Positions 10,566-21,237 of a stretch of 64,000 nucleotides of DNA are shown here, piece after piece. Under the pieces are notes generated by a model. It was not told the origin of the DNA and did no database searches. It worked only from the letters and a program-made list of their open reading frames with translations. The DNA comes from Agelaius tricolor (taxonomy: Eukaryota > Chordata > Aves > Passeriformes > Icteridae). A program made the position numbers and the translations under genes. The stretch lies in NCBI GenBank assembly GCA_023055355.1, contig JALJCS010000016.1, positions 806,001 through 870,000 on the forward strand. Direction: 5' to 3'. How positions within the stretch are numbered: position 1 is the first letter of the stretch; each line of letters begins with the position of its first letter.

Positions 10566-12825
10566 CTTGAGGGACGGGTTGGCCCTTCCCTTCCCAGGAC
10601 CTGCGCTTCCATACAGCGGCAGGGCAGGTTCCAGTGCCCGCTGGCATCCGAGGGCCAGCGGGACAGAACCGGAGCGCTGCACGGCAGCACTGGGCTGTGC
10701 CGATTTCCCCTGCTCCTCCCTGGGTTGCTCAGTGCATGGGTGATGCCGGGAGCGAGGAATGCAGGGCTGGCCGAGCTCCTCCTGCCGCTGGCAGCCCCGA
10801 CAGCCCGGTCCTGCTGCCAGCCCAGCCCAGGGCAGGTATCGCCACCACACCCAGACCTGTGCGGGAGCCCTGACCCCGACACCGCCAAGCCTGCGCTTGA
10901 ACCCGGCCGCAGGTGGAGGTGATGCTCCGAGAGGAGGAGGAGGAGGGATAATTACTGGCCCGGGCCACCCTTGCGTGCTTCGTGGTCCAGCGGCTCAGCA
11001 ATTAGCGCTTGGGAGCGGCCGGGGAGGAGCTCCTCGTGATCTCTGTCTCTCGGAGTTTCCCAGCAGAAGCTGTTCCCAGTGATTTGCTCTGAAGTGTCGC
11101 TGCCCCAGCTGAACCTGTGCGGCAGCTGCTGCCTCACCTGCCCGCAGGTCTGGGCAAAGAAAACGCTGGTCCCTCCATAAAGTCAACATCACTGTAGGCT
11201 TTGATTATATCTGGCAAACAGATGCAGTCACACATATCCGTGATATTTTTTTTCACCCGTGGAGAATTAATGATAGAGAAAAATTAATTTTGATTAACAA
11301 CTGGTGTGTCACCAAAAGGGACTTTTTTTAAATGAGGGGAAAAACAGTTATGCCATAATAATTCCAAGCTGGTGCCTCAGCCAGTGCTCTGAGGAGATGG
11401 GATCAGTACTCCAGGGGAAACTGAGGCAGACGGAGGTGAGGGCTGGTGCTGGAAGCAGAAGGTGCAGCAGGACAGAGGGCTGTCAGTGGCTCCTTGTCAC
11501 CTGTCACCTCTGCTCCACGCTCAGCTCCTGCATCCCCCAGGACAGTGCTGGAAGCTGCAGCAGTGCTGGGCTGGCTGGAGCTGGGGCATGGCAGCTCTGC
11601 CCGGCTGTGACACTGACTGAAGTTCTGGTGGGTGACCTGCAGAGCGTGGGCACCTTGTGTGCACCCCAGCACCTCCTGCCCTCGAGTGGGGCAGCCAGGG
11701 GCTGTCACCAAAGCTGGGAGGTGCCCCGAGTGGTGGCTGGTATGGGCCCTGGCCCGAGCGGGGAGCACTGGACGAGAGCCCTGCATCCACTGGCATGTTT
11801 CTACTTTTAACATCTTAAGGACTGTGTCTGTAACCTGCCCTAATTTTAGGTCCCTGGCGCTGAATCTCGCAGGGAAGGATGAGCGCAGGTGTAAAATTAG
11901 CTGGATTATTCTGGGCTGGCAGTTACCAGTGCCCCACCATGGAAAAGTCCAGCTCAGCCTTGTGTGTGCTGCTGCCTCCCAGGCAGCCCTGCTCCCACCT
12001 CAGGATCAGCCTGCAACCACAGTCTTGTTGTCCACGTGGAGGTTTAGAGGGAAAGGACACCATTCCTGCATTTAGGAATTGATCCATGTTAGGGGCAGCT
12101 AAACAGAGCAGCCTTGCAGTCCCAGTGGTTTGACTAGGAAGCAGAGACTGAACAAGGATAAATAGTGTATTTCTAGGCTCTGCCACAGCTGGAGGAGAGA
12201 TTATGTGAAATAACTAACATGGAAATGTTAATCAGCATTAGCTGTAGCCCAAATTCCATTACAGGAATGCTAAACAAAGAGAAGGAAAAGACTAGGATTA
12301 GGGTGGCTTGGCAACAGACTGTCCTCCCCAAAGTTTGGCTCTCATGCCCCAGGATTTAAGCTGTTATTTAAAATACAAGTCATTTTCTTTCCCTCCTCGG
12401 TGCAAACACCAGAATGTCCAGGTGCAGAGCAGCTGGAACTGGCACATGGAGTGTGCAGCAGCCTGGAACACCCCACAGAGGACAGAGCACAGCAGCAGCT
12501 CCTGAGTGTGAGCACAACCATCCCTGCCCAGGCTGCTCCTGCCAGGGACCAGTGTCACAGAGAGGCAGTGACCGAGGGGGCTGCAGGGGACACGGCCAGG
12601 CTGGCCAGCTGGGGGGACTCTGAAAGGACATTTCTCAGGGTTTTGGTTTTTCCTGCCTGGACATGATTTCCTGAGCTTTCAGGTTTTAATGTTACCTTGT
12701 GTTCGACTGTTCACTCCCTGGTTTCAGTACTTTTCCCTGCTTGCTTTGTCCTGGCCCTTTTTTACCAAGTTTTCAGAGTTAATATTTCTGAAGTAACTCA
12801 GGTTCCTCCTGTTCTTCCCCTAAGG
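10566..12825. other. Intergenic, no gene seen
   Basis: The GC-rich first part (to about 11150) gives way to an AT-rich stretch (about 11190-11360) with several TTAATT motifs. No coding exon, RNA gene or clear repeat is recognised. The AT-rich stretch could be regulatory, but sequence alone does not show it. Confidence 0.45.
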
Positions 12826-13031
12826 AGCCAGGCTGGGAGAGCTGGGGGGGTTCAGCCTGGAGAAGGGAAGGCTCCAGGAAGATTTTAGAGCCCCTTCCAG
12901 TGCCTAAAGGAGCTCCAAGAGACCTGGAAAGGGACTTTGAACACAGGCCTGGAGGTACAGGACAAGGGGGAATGACTTCACACAGCTTTAAGGTCCCTTC
13001 CATCCTAAACCAGTCTGGGATTCTGTGATCC
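12826..13031 (+). mobile_element. CR1 LINE 3' fragment
   Basis: Begins in the ggctgggagagctggggggg segment typical of CR1 (gctgggagagctggggttgttcagcc-like) and ends with ctttaaggtcccttccatcc and a gattctgtgat tail, in sense orientation. 5'-truncated, as is usual for CR1. Confidence 0.88.
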
Positions 13032-13510
13032 TGTGTTCTCATTCGAGCTGGAAATGCACAAGGACGTGGAGCTGTGGAGTCTGACACAGGGGAAACCCCT
13101 AGGGCAGAGTTCACCCCAGTCCAGCAGAACTGGAAAGGGTTTGGATTTAGCTGTGCCTCTTCTCCTGGAGGGCTGCAGGGCCCTGCAGGGGATGGAGAGG
13201 GAGCGAAGCTGTGCAGTCACACACGCTGTGATCTCTGGGCACAGCTGATTGTTGAGAGGCTCTTGTGGCAGAGGCCGCTCTGGAATGCATCCCAGGCTGG
13301 ATGTGAGGTGGAATTTGAGTGTGGAAGCTGCCCTGTAGCAGGACAGAAGTTATTTTCTCCATGGAGTTTGCAGATTGCTCGCTGCACTTGAGAGACTGAG
13401 CAGGCAAGTGTGTTCACACAACAGAATCCAAGAGCAATGGGCACTGACACTGCTTAGCAGGGCTGAGTCTCACCAGCTAAAAGAAGCCCTGAACTGAGGA
13501 GCAGGAGCTG
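13032..13510. other. Intergenic, no gene seen
   Basis: Single-copy sequence between a CR1 tail and a minisatellite. The open frames are short and unsupported. Confidence 0.45.
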
Positions 13511-14035
13511 TCCTCACAGCCAGGGAAGCATTCCCAGTGGGATGCCCCATGGCAGGGAAGCATTCCCAGGTGGGATGCCCAGCCAGGGAAGCATTCCCAG
13601 TGGGATGCCCCACAGCAGGGAAGCATTCCCAGTGGGATGCCCCAGCCAGGGAAGCATTCCCAGCGGGATGCCCAGGTCGGATGCCCAGTCAGGGAAGCAT
13701 TCCCAGGTGGGATGCCCAGGTCAGATGCCCAGCCAGGGAAGCATTCCCAGTGGGATGCCCCAGGTAGGGAAGCATTCCTAGTGGGATGCCCCAGCCAGGG
13801 AATCATTCCCAGGTGGGATGCCCAGCCAGGGAAGCATTCCCAGTGGGATGCCCAGCCAGGGAAGCATTCCCAGTGGGATGCCCCAGCCAGGGAAGCATTC
13901 CCAGTGGGATGCCCAAGCCAGGGAAGCATTCCCAGGTGGGATGCCCAGGTGGGATGCCCAGGCAGGGAAGCACTTCCAGTGGGATGTCCCAGTCACTGAA
14001 GCATTCCCAGTGGGATGCCCAGGCAGGTGCCATCC
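13511..14035. repeat. Minisatellite, about 29-31-bp unit, about 17 copies
   Basis: The unit is agggaagcattcccagtggg plus ATGCCCAGCC, with length variants (CAGGTGGG, CCCCAGCC). Each unit holds the imperfect palindrome GGGAAGCATTCCC. Repetitive frames exist on both strands; none is a gene. Confidence 0.93.
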
Positions 14036-16810
14036 TGTCATGCCGGAGGGGCTGATGTCGGGACAGTGTCTGGTGCCTGTCCCGGGCACTCACCACACCA
14101 AAGGGGCACAGCACAGCACTCCTGGACAGGTTCCCAGGCTGTTTGCGTGCTCTGCCCACGGGTATTTTTTGCCTTCTCTTGAAATGACAAGACTTTGAGC
14201 AAAGCCATCCTTGAATAGCTCGGCAGGGAGCCGGCTCAGGTTTCCCGGCTGCCCAAGCCATCCCGCAGGTATTTCGGGCCGCCTGCTGCTTTGTGCAGCG
14301 TGGAATTAGGGCACAGGGTGCCTGCCCCTTCTCCCAGCACTGCTCCCAGGGCTGAGGCCTCTGCTCCACAGCGAGATCAGCTCCCGGATTTGCGCACAGA
14401 TTGCTGCCTAGCAGAAGGGGCAGCTCCTTTCCAGAACGAATCCTATTCACAGGAAATTCAGCCCCCGTTTGCCATCGGCCAGCATCCAAGAGAGAGCAGT
14501 ACCAGCAGACACAGGATTTGTTTCGAGCACCATGAACTCAGGGGTGCAGTAACTGGTGTGAGTGCCAGCCTCAGGGCACCCTGCTCCCCTGTGCCACCCC
14601 GGGGGCTGCTCATGCCCCAGCCTCTCTCTCTGTTCTGTGAGCCCAGGCTGGTTTGGCTGCTGCAGGCTCAGCTGCTCCCTCAAGCAGGCAGGAGTTCAAA
14701 CCCCGCTGGTTTCCCACTGCTCAGAGCAGATGGAGAGAGGGAAGGCCCGGCCAAGATAATGGAGCTAATTTGCGAGGCTCGGGGAGCTGTGTGGGGCTTC
14801 TCTGGCTTCAGGAGATGCTGCTGGTTGGGATTACTGTGGGAGACACTGGGGTTGCTATTATTACACTGCAAATCCTGCATGCCTGGATGGTTGCTAACCT
14901 GGGACCCTGCTTGCTTTGCTCCTCATCACCCTAAAAATGAATCCAGGATCTCTCCGGTGCTGACAGGAGTTCCCAAGAAGAGACAGAGGGTGAGGGAGCT
15001 ACTGAAGGTCACAAGGCTCCAGTTTCACTGTTGATCCATTTGAGCTTAAACAAGGCTCCGAGCTGCTGATGGTCCAGCCCCAGCCATCACACACACACAG
15101 GGATAAGAAGCTTAGGAAGAGCTTTGCCTTTGCTACTGACTCTAAAGCTTTGGAAAGTGTGCTGTGGTTGCCTGGGAGCTCTGGTTTCCAGCACAGCCCA
15201 TCCGTGAGGATGGAGGGAGATGTGCTGATGACAGCAGCTATTTGAGATGTTTTTTCTCTGAGCTGGGCTGGCTCCCCACAGATAGAGAGAGCATTGTCTC
15301 CCTGAAGACCTGTCTGCAGCTCTGCCAGTGCTCTGATGGATTTGCACACTCTGTGGCCACACAGTCCCGTTTTTCTCTCTCTTTTGCTGCAAATGAAACA
15401 GTTAAACTGCAGCATGGTCACTCCCTGGCCAGACTGCTCTGTGCAGGAAGGCATTCAGCTCTGCTTAAGTTCCTTTTGATCTTTACATTCCTTTGGCTCC
15501 TTATCACTTCTCCTTATCCCTGCTGTTGGTCTGTCCTCCCATTTACCATAGTCCATGGTAAGGCTTTATCTCCAGGATCAAACCAGTCCAGAGGAGATCA
15601 GAGTTTCTCCTGACATTGCTCTGTCCCCTGGTGCAGCCCCAGGAGCCCTGGTCCGAGGTCCCTTTTGCCTCCATGTTCCAGGAGTTGCATAATCCCATGG
15701 AAACTGCCTGCTCTTGCTGACAAACCAAGGCAGCAGCAAACCCCACTTCTTTTTGAGGTGAGAGGAACCAGAACCTATTGGCAGCAATGTCCTGATGGGA
15801 ACATGGGAAGCTTTTGCTCTGTCCCTTGCACCCACTTCTGTTTCTAATTCTATTCCCACCCTCGGGTGTGACCAGAGCACCATGGCACAGTTCATTCAGT
15901 CTGTGTGGGACATGCTGCCCTCGGTTCACTTGGGAACTCAGCTCCCTTATGCTTGCTGGAATGTGCTGCTTAATTAACACCATTTACCACACAGATACTG
16001 CCACCGCAGTGAACACGGGCTTGCCGGCTGTCCCTTGAGAGTGAATCTGCTTCCTCTCAGCAGCTGAGGTGCTCAGCAAGGCTTGGAGCTCCAAGGAAAG
16101 ATGCCTTCACTGTACACCTTCCCCAGTGACACTCCAAAACTTTCTCCCGGCATCTGGAACAAGAGTTTACTGCAGTTCAGAAAATTAAATTCACCACTTC
16201 CCTGAAAGCGCATGTGAGTGGGGAAAAACTGAGGAGCTGTTTTCAGTCTTCATCTGCAACCTGAACTCTACCCTCTTCTGCTGCCAAAAGAGATTCCCTT
16301 CCTTTGGGGCGTTTTCTTCTTTGGGGATGCGTTACAATCCTCAGGACAGCGTGTTCTCTTGGCTCTCTCGGCAGCAGGCAGCAGCCCTGGTTTCTACACC
16401 CACTTGTGGCCTGAGGAACAGCCCTGGGAGCCGTTGCCCAGCTGCTCCCGCTGCCAGCGCTGCCCTGCCGGCCGCGCACCGCGGTTCCAGGAGCTCCTGC
16501 CAGGCACGGTTCGTGCACACGCTGGCTCTGGGCACAGGGCGAGCGCTGCCTGTGCCCGTCGGGCACTGCTCCGTGGCAGCCGTGAGCAGCCAGGGACAGC
16601 AGCCAAGCTCTCCCGAGAGCTTGGCACACGCTTTGTTTTTCCCCAGCTCGGCCTCGGGCCAGGCGGGCTCAGGGCTCAGTGTGCAAACACCGCTGAGCGC
16701 AGGTTGCCGTCTAAACACGTTCCCTTCCTCCTCCCTTTGTGGGAGCCCAGGACAGGACGGGGGTGAAAGGAGTGAGAAGAAAGGGGGTGGTAGTGATGTG
16801 GCGTCGGGCT
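14036..16810. other. Intergenic, no gene seen
   Basis: Mixed-composition sequence of about 2.8 kb. Open frames here, including a 247-codon one at 14291-15034, show no domain, conserved motif or splice support. No tRNA or named repeat is recognised. Confidence 0.45.
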
Positions 16811-17103
16811 CTTCCCCCAGGGAACAGCCCACAGGATAAGGGCAAACAGCCTCAGGCTGTGCCAGCAGAGGTTTAGGCTGGATATTGAGAAAAATTTCTT
16901 CACTGAAAGGGTTTTACCAAGCTTTGGAAGAGGCTGCCCAGGGAAGTGGTGAAGTCATCATCCCTGGAAGTGTTCAAAAAACCACTTGGATACGACTTTC
17001 AAGGAAGAGGTTCAGTGCTGAGCATGGTGGTGTTGCATGGTTGACAACTGGCCTTGATGAACTTAGAGGTCTTTTCCAGCCTTAACAATTCTATAATTCC
17101 ATG
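16811..17103 (+). mobile_element. CR1 LINE 3' fragment, about 290 bp
   Basis: Carries successive CR1 landmarks: GGTTTAGGCTGGATATTGAG, AAAAATTTCTTCACTGAAAG, GAGGCTGCCCAGGGAAGTGG, TCATCCCTGGAAGTGTTCAA, then CTTAGAGGTCTTTTCCAGCC and an attctataattccat tail. Sense orientation. Confidence 0.95.
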
Positions 17104-18822
17104 GATATAATTCCCTGGAGCTTGGACACTGGTTTGCTTTGGCTGTGTGTTGTTAAACCTTCCCACCGCTTGTCTGTGCGTCCCTGGGGCTGTGTCCCCT
17201 CCCCATCCAGCGGTGCAGGTTTGTGCACACCTGGCTGCCACACCTGGGGATGGGCAGGAGCTGCCCTGGGGAAGGTGGGAGTCAGCCAGGCTCCAGGGCC
17301 CGGCAGTGACCATGTGTGTGTGCTCCTGCCCATGTGGCCATTGCTGCTGCTGGGATGTCCCTGGTGTGACCCTGGGACCCGGCTCTGAGGGACACCAGAC
17401 AGACACGTGTCCTGCTGGGGACGCTGCACCCCATGGCAACAAGGCCCCTCTCTCCTTGCAGTGGAGACTGGGGCTCTTCCCGGGCTCAAGAGCAAAGGGA
17501 GATAAAATTATATTCTCCTCTCTGTGTGTGCCTGGCATGGGGATTAATTTATCCGCATGATTAAGGCAGCAAGTGATGCAGGAGGTGGCTGGGTAATTTA
17601 ATGACCCAGGTGGAAATAGAAAGCCAGGAGCGTGTTTCCCTTTCAGTCGTGCTGGGGTTTGATTTTTATGTCCTGTTACAAATTGATTGATAAATGAACC
17701 CCCTGGAGGAGTGGAATATATTCACACTGATCTGCTTCTCTGTTGTATGAAACTGCTGAGAGCCAGAGCTTGCTGAGCTCTTTTTGGGGACAGATGTGGC
17801 CATGGCGTGTGCAGAGGGGGCTCCCCAGCTCCTGTGTGGCTGCAGGATGGTGTCAATGAGCTCAGGTGGAGTCCTGGAGTCACATCCCTATGGATATGGG
17901 CTTGGTACCACCTCATTTTGTGGCGTGTGTGACCACCTAGCTCTGTGACTTGGTGACTGATTCAAAAGCTCTCTGGGCTCTGGCTGGGGTAAGAGAATGG
18001 CACAAATGCTCTTCCACTGGCACAGAAACACAGGCTCTGGCACTGCAACTCTGGAAATCCCACCGTGCTGCAGCAATTCCTTCCTCCTGCCTCGCTCTAC
18101 AGTTTGGCTCCAATTAGTTGGTCTCGACTGCTACATGTGCAGGCCAGCACCGCTTCTATTTCAGGGGGACTTGCCAGAAATTAATTAGATCCCAGGCCTG
18201 CAGAGGACCAGCCAGCACATTTCGTGTGCCATTAACTCGGCACTTATCAGGCGAACATTGTGGGGATAAATCTCCCCTTTGTCGTGCTGCTGTAAGCGAA
18301 GGTTGTCACAAAGATGAGCTTTGAGCAGACACAGGGTGATGGTTTGGGAGCTGCATAAGCTGCTCGCTGAGCTCAGACGCCAGCCCCGGTCTGCTCACGG
18401 AACTGCTGAGGCACAGCATCCACCAGGCCCTGAGTCAGTGCACGGGGATGTGCAGCGTCAGCCACTGCTCCAAGGAATCCTGTGCTCTGAAGGGGAAAAT
18501 CGCAGACAGAGAAGGCACGGAGCTGGGCAGAGCAGGGAACAGATCTCCAGCAGGAGCTCCAGGTTTCTGTCTGGAAAGCACGAGGTGACCTTATCTCACC
18601 AGCCTCAGGTTGTGCTCTGCTCCTGGTGCCCACGCACTGGGAACACAAACCACAGTGGGCTGGCTTGTCCCGGCTCGTCTCACTTCCAAGAGAGCTGGGA
18701 GAACGTCTGGCCAGACAATGAGGGACAGGAGCCAAGAACCAGGAATGGAGCGATGGCAAGAGCGAGACAAAATCAGGGAGCAGAAACAAAAAAGCAGCTT
18801 GGAGCAACCTGGTCTGTGGAAG
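17104..18822. other. Intergenic, no gene seen; part may be regulatory
   Basis: No exon recognised. Around 17500-17700 and 18070-18330 the sequence is repeat-free, balanced in composition and rich in short TTAAT/ATTA motifs, which contrasts with the GC-rich flanks. That is weak evidence for conserved non-coding DNA. Confidence 0.4.
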
Positions 18823-18913
18823 CTGTCCCTGCTCCTGGCAGGGGCTGGAACTGGATGGCCTTTAAGGTCCCTTCCAATCCAGAGCACTCCAGAATTTTAT
18901 GATTCCATGATAA
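18823..18913 (+). mobile_element. CR1 LINE 3'-end fragment
   Basis: Contains ggcctttaaggtcccttcca and ends in ttttatgattccatga, the CR1 tail in sense orientation. Confidence 0.8.
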
Positions 18914-19455
18914 ATCATTCTAGCTAATCATCTAGAGGGGATGGGGCGTGCAGAGGGGTGATGTAGTGGGAACTGAACGCCAATAATCTTAACAGCAGCA
19001 GCCTGAATTAATTTGAAGAGCAAAGTGAGAAGTCTGGAGAAAAAGCCTGCAGAAGTGTCCAGAATGAGGGAACAGTCCTGGCAGTGTGGTCAGGGAAGGG
19101 CCAGACGTGGAATCTGCCCGGACTGCACTGGAACAGCCCGGCCTGGCCTGGGGACTGTGAGGTGAGGCTGGTTAGCTGGGCTCCCGGGGCTGCCACTCAC
19201 TCACACCAGCAAGTCAGGCTCCAGAAACTCAACGTGAAACATCTTGTCCTGGCGCTGACACATCGGGCTGGGAGATGGTGTTCAGATAGGGAACTTCCTG
19301 CTTTGACAGCAGGGAAAAATGGGAAGGTTCTGCTCCAGCTGCTCGGGCTGAAGGCTCTACCCTGCCCTGAGCTGGCCAGAGAGACCTGCAGGGTGCCCGG
19401 GACACGCTGCCCTGGGATGGGCTCCAGTGGGACACGGCTGGGTCCCAAGCCTGGG
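18914..19455. other. Intergenic, no gene seen
   Basis: Single-copy sequence with no recognisable exon, RNA or repeat. Confidence 0.4.
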
Positions 19456-19662
19456 TGACACCCTCTCAGTGCCACCCTCTCAGTGCCATCCTCCCAGTGC
19501 CACCCTCTCAGTGCAGCATTGGCCGAACCCAAGGCTGGATGTTATCCTCTCAGTGCCATCCTCTCAGTGCCACCCTCTCAGTGCCATCCTCTCAGTGCCA
19601 TCCTCTCAGTGCCACCCTCCCAGTGCCACCCTCTCAGTGCTGTCCTCTCAGTGTGATCCCTC
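19456..19662. repeat. 15-bp tandem repeat array
   Basis: Units of CCCTCTCAGTGCCAC/CATCCTCTCAGTGCC, interrupted once at about 19516-19546 by a unique segment. A 15-bp unit keeps one frame open, which explains the reading frame over it. Confidence 0.9.
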
Positions 19663-20640
19663 AGCAGAGCCATGGCTCAACTGGCTGGGGCATGGCACAC
19701 ACATGTGGGATGTGTGTGATTATCAGGGGACAGGGACCGGCGCTGGAATTGGCCGAGCACTTGGAACTGCTCCGTGCAGCTTCTCGGCACTGACTCGAGA
19801 GCAAGGAGTTATTTTTAAGATTCTGCTTTCCCTCGAAGTGGAATGACTCAGAAGGAGCTTCCTTTAAACAGCACAGATTTGGTGGGAAAAGGGGAAAGCA
19901 ACTGCTGTTAGCTTGGCCCTGAGAATGTGACAATATTTTTGTGAAGGTGAAACTTTTGGTAAACTTTTGGTGAGAGGTGTCCGGAGCTGTGGCTTCTGCT
20001 CCAGGACATGCTGGAGTTCTGTTGGTGACAGATGCTGCCTGAAACATGGCTCTTCAGGGAGAAAAACACCACAAACTTTAAACGGTGTTTGGGGCATACA
20101 CAGTGAGTCTCCAGAGAGCCCAAATCTGGGATTAATCCATGTGGGATAAGGGGTCAGAGTGCCCAGGGGAAGGTTTCCATTCCGGAGCTCGCTGGATTCC
20201 CCGGCCACCCCGCTGTGCACAAAATGAGCTCATTTTTAACAGCACCGTTGTCTTTCCTTCTGAACAGGCCACCTATGGAGTAACCCAAGTGTTTGAACAG
20301 GGCTGGGCCAGATTGATTAAAAGGCACTGACATTTACCTCCAGCCTTGCTTATATTAGAGATCCATTGATCAAACAGCCACGTTCCAGCTCTAATAAGCA
20401 AGGTCTTAAACCCAACCCATGGGCTGTAATTAAATAAATCTTAGATAAGCTTTAAAACCTTCTGTCATCAGTGCAGTGTGATGGGGCTGTGGGGAAGATG
20501 GGGTGAGAAGGGGACAGTAAATAAGAGTTGGGACAAGCAGAACTGAACTCAAACTCGGACACGCTCACGCCGAGGCTGGAGTTCATTGTGTTGTTTAAAC
20601 CGCCGCCTATGCCCAGCTCGGGCCTCTACTGCGTGACCCC
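19663..20640. other. Intergenic, upstream of UACA; no gene seen
   Basis: About 1 kb upstream of the UACA CpG island. It includes an AT-rich block (20330-20470) with an imperfect inverted repeat listed separately. No exon is recognised. Confidence 0.45.
20344..20403. repeat. Imperfect inverted repeat (hairpin-capable)
   Basis: Left arm 20344-20360 (CCTTGCTTATATTAGAG) pairs with right arm 20389-20403 (CTCTAATAAGCAAGG) with one 2-base bulge and a 28-base loop. It could fold as RNA or be a symmetric protein-binding site. I do not recognise it as a known microRNA. Confidence 0.6.
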
Positions 20641-20689
20641 TTCATTCCTTTGTGCACACAGGCCGCGTTTATTGCACACTGTTTGCACG

Positions 20690-21180
20690 GCGGCCATTGG
20701 CTCGGTGAGCAGGTGAGCGGCAGGGCTCTGAGCTTCCTTCTCAGCCGCCGGGAGCGCTGTACTTGGAGGGACAGAGTCCCCCCGGCACCAGGTACACCTG
20801 TCCCGGTGCTTTTCCCGGCTCTTTTCCCGGTGATTATCCCGGTGGTTATCCCAGAACCCCAGGAGCCGCAGCCGCGCCCTCTCTGTGGTGCCCTGAGGGG
20901 CCGCCCCGGGCCAGAGCGCCGCCCTGCCCGCCGAGCGCTTGCCCCGCCCGCAGCGCGCCCCCTGCCGGCCGGGCGGCTCCGCGCGGCCAGCACCCCTCCA
21001 CCACGAGGAAGTCCCTCCCCTCCGCCCCGCTCGCTGATTGGCCCCACCGCCCGCGAGGGCGGGCGGCCATTGGCTGCGGCGCGGGCGAGCGGGGCGGGGC
21101 CGGCGCGTCCCGGCCGTGGCGGCGGCGGCGGGAGCGCGACGGGGCCGGTGCGGTGCGCGCCCCCCGCCCGCGGCCGCGCC
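20690..21180 (+). promoter_or_regulatory. UACA: UACA CpG-island promoter (isoform with exon 1A)
   Basis: A strongly GC- and CpG-rich, TATA-less block directly before the first UACA codon. It contains three ATTGG (reverse CCAAT, NF-Y type) boxes at 20696-20700, 21037-21041 and 21069-21073, a GC box (GGGGCGGGGC, 21091-21100) and an ETS-like GAGGAAGT near 21005. This is typical of a housekeeping-type promoter. The start site cannot be fixed; it probably lies between about 21075 and 21160. Factor binding is inferred from motifs only. Confidence 0.8.
20955..20969 (-). promoter_or_regulatory. CTCF-like motif in the UACA promoter island
   Basis: GCGCCCCCTGCCGGC on the + strand is the reverse complement of GCCGGCAGGGGGCGC, which differs from the CTCF core GCCAGCAGGGGGCGC at one base. 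Occupancy is not shown by sequence. Confidence 0.5.
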
Positions 21181-21237
21181 ATGAAGAGCCTCAAGTCCCG
21201 GCTGAAGAAGCACGAAGCCGTCATCGGGGGCAGCGCG
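21181..21237 (+). CDS. UACA: UACA first coding exon 1A (MKSLKSRLKKHEAVIGGSA)
   Basis: Nineteen codons ending in phase 0 at donor gtgggt. MKSLKSRL is identical to the start of the long human UACA isoform as I recall it; the remainder has diverged. The ATG sits in gcgccATGa inside the CpG island. Confidence 0.93.

Noticed and set aside
9847..10888. Overlapping minus-strand frames of 221 and 283 codons
   Set aside because: They translate the 35-bp minisatellite in different frames into repeated REQGPGHPLNA-like peptides.
13511..14035. Regular repeat array resembling a CRISPR
   Set aside because: The units are directly abutted with no unique spacers, in a vertebrate genome; it is a minisatellite.
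14291..15034. 247-codon + strand open frame in the intergenic region
   Set aside because: No recognisable domain, signal peptide, repeat-independent pattern or splice support; a frame of this size is expected by chance in GC-rich bird DNA.
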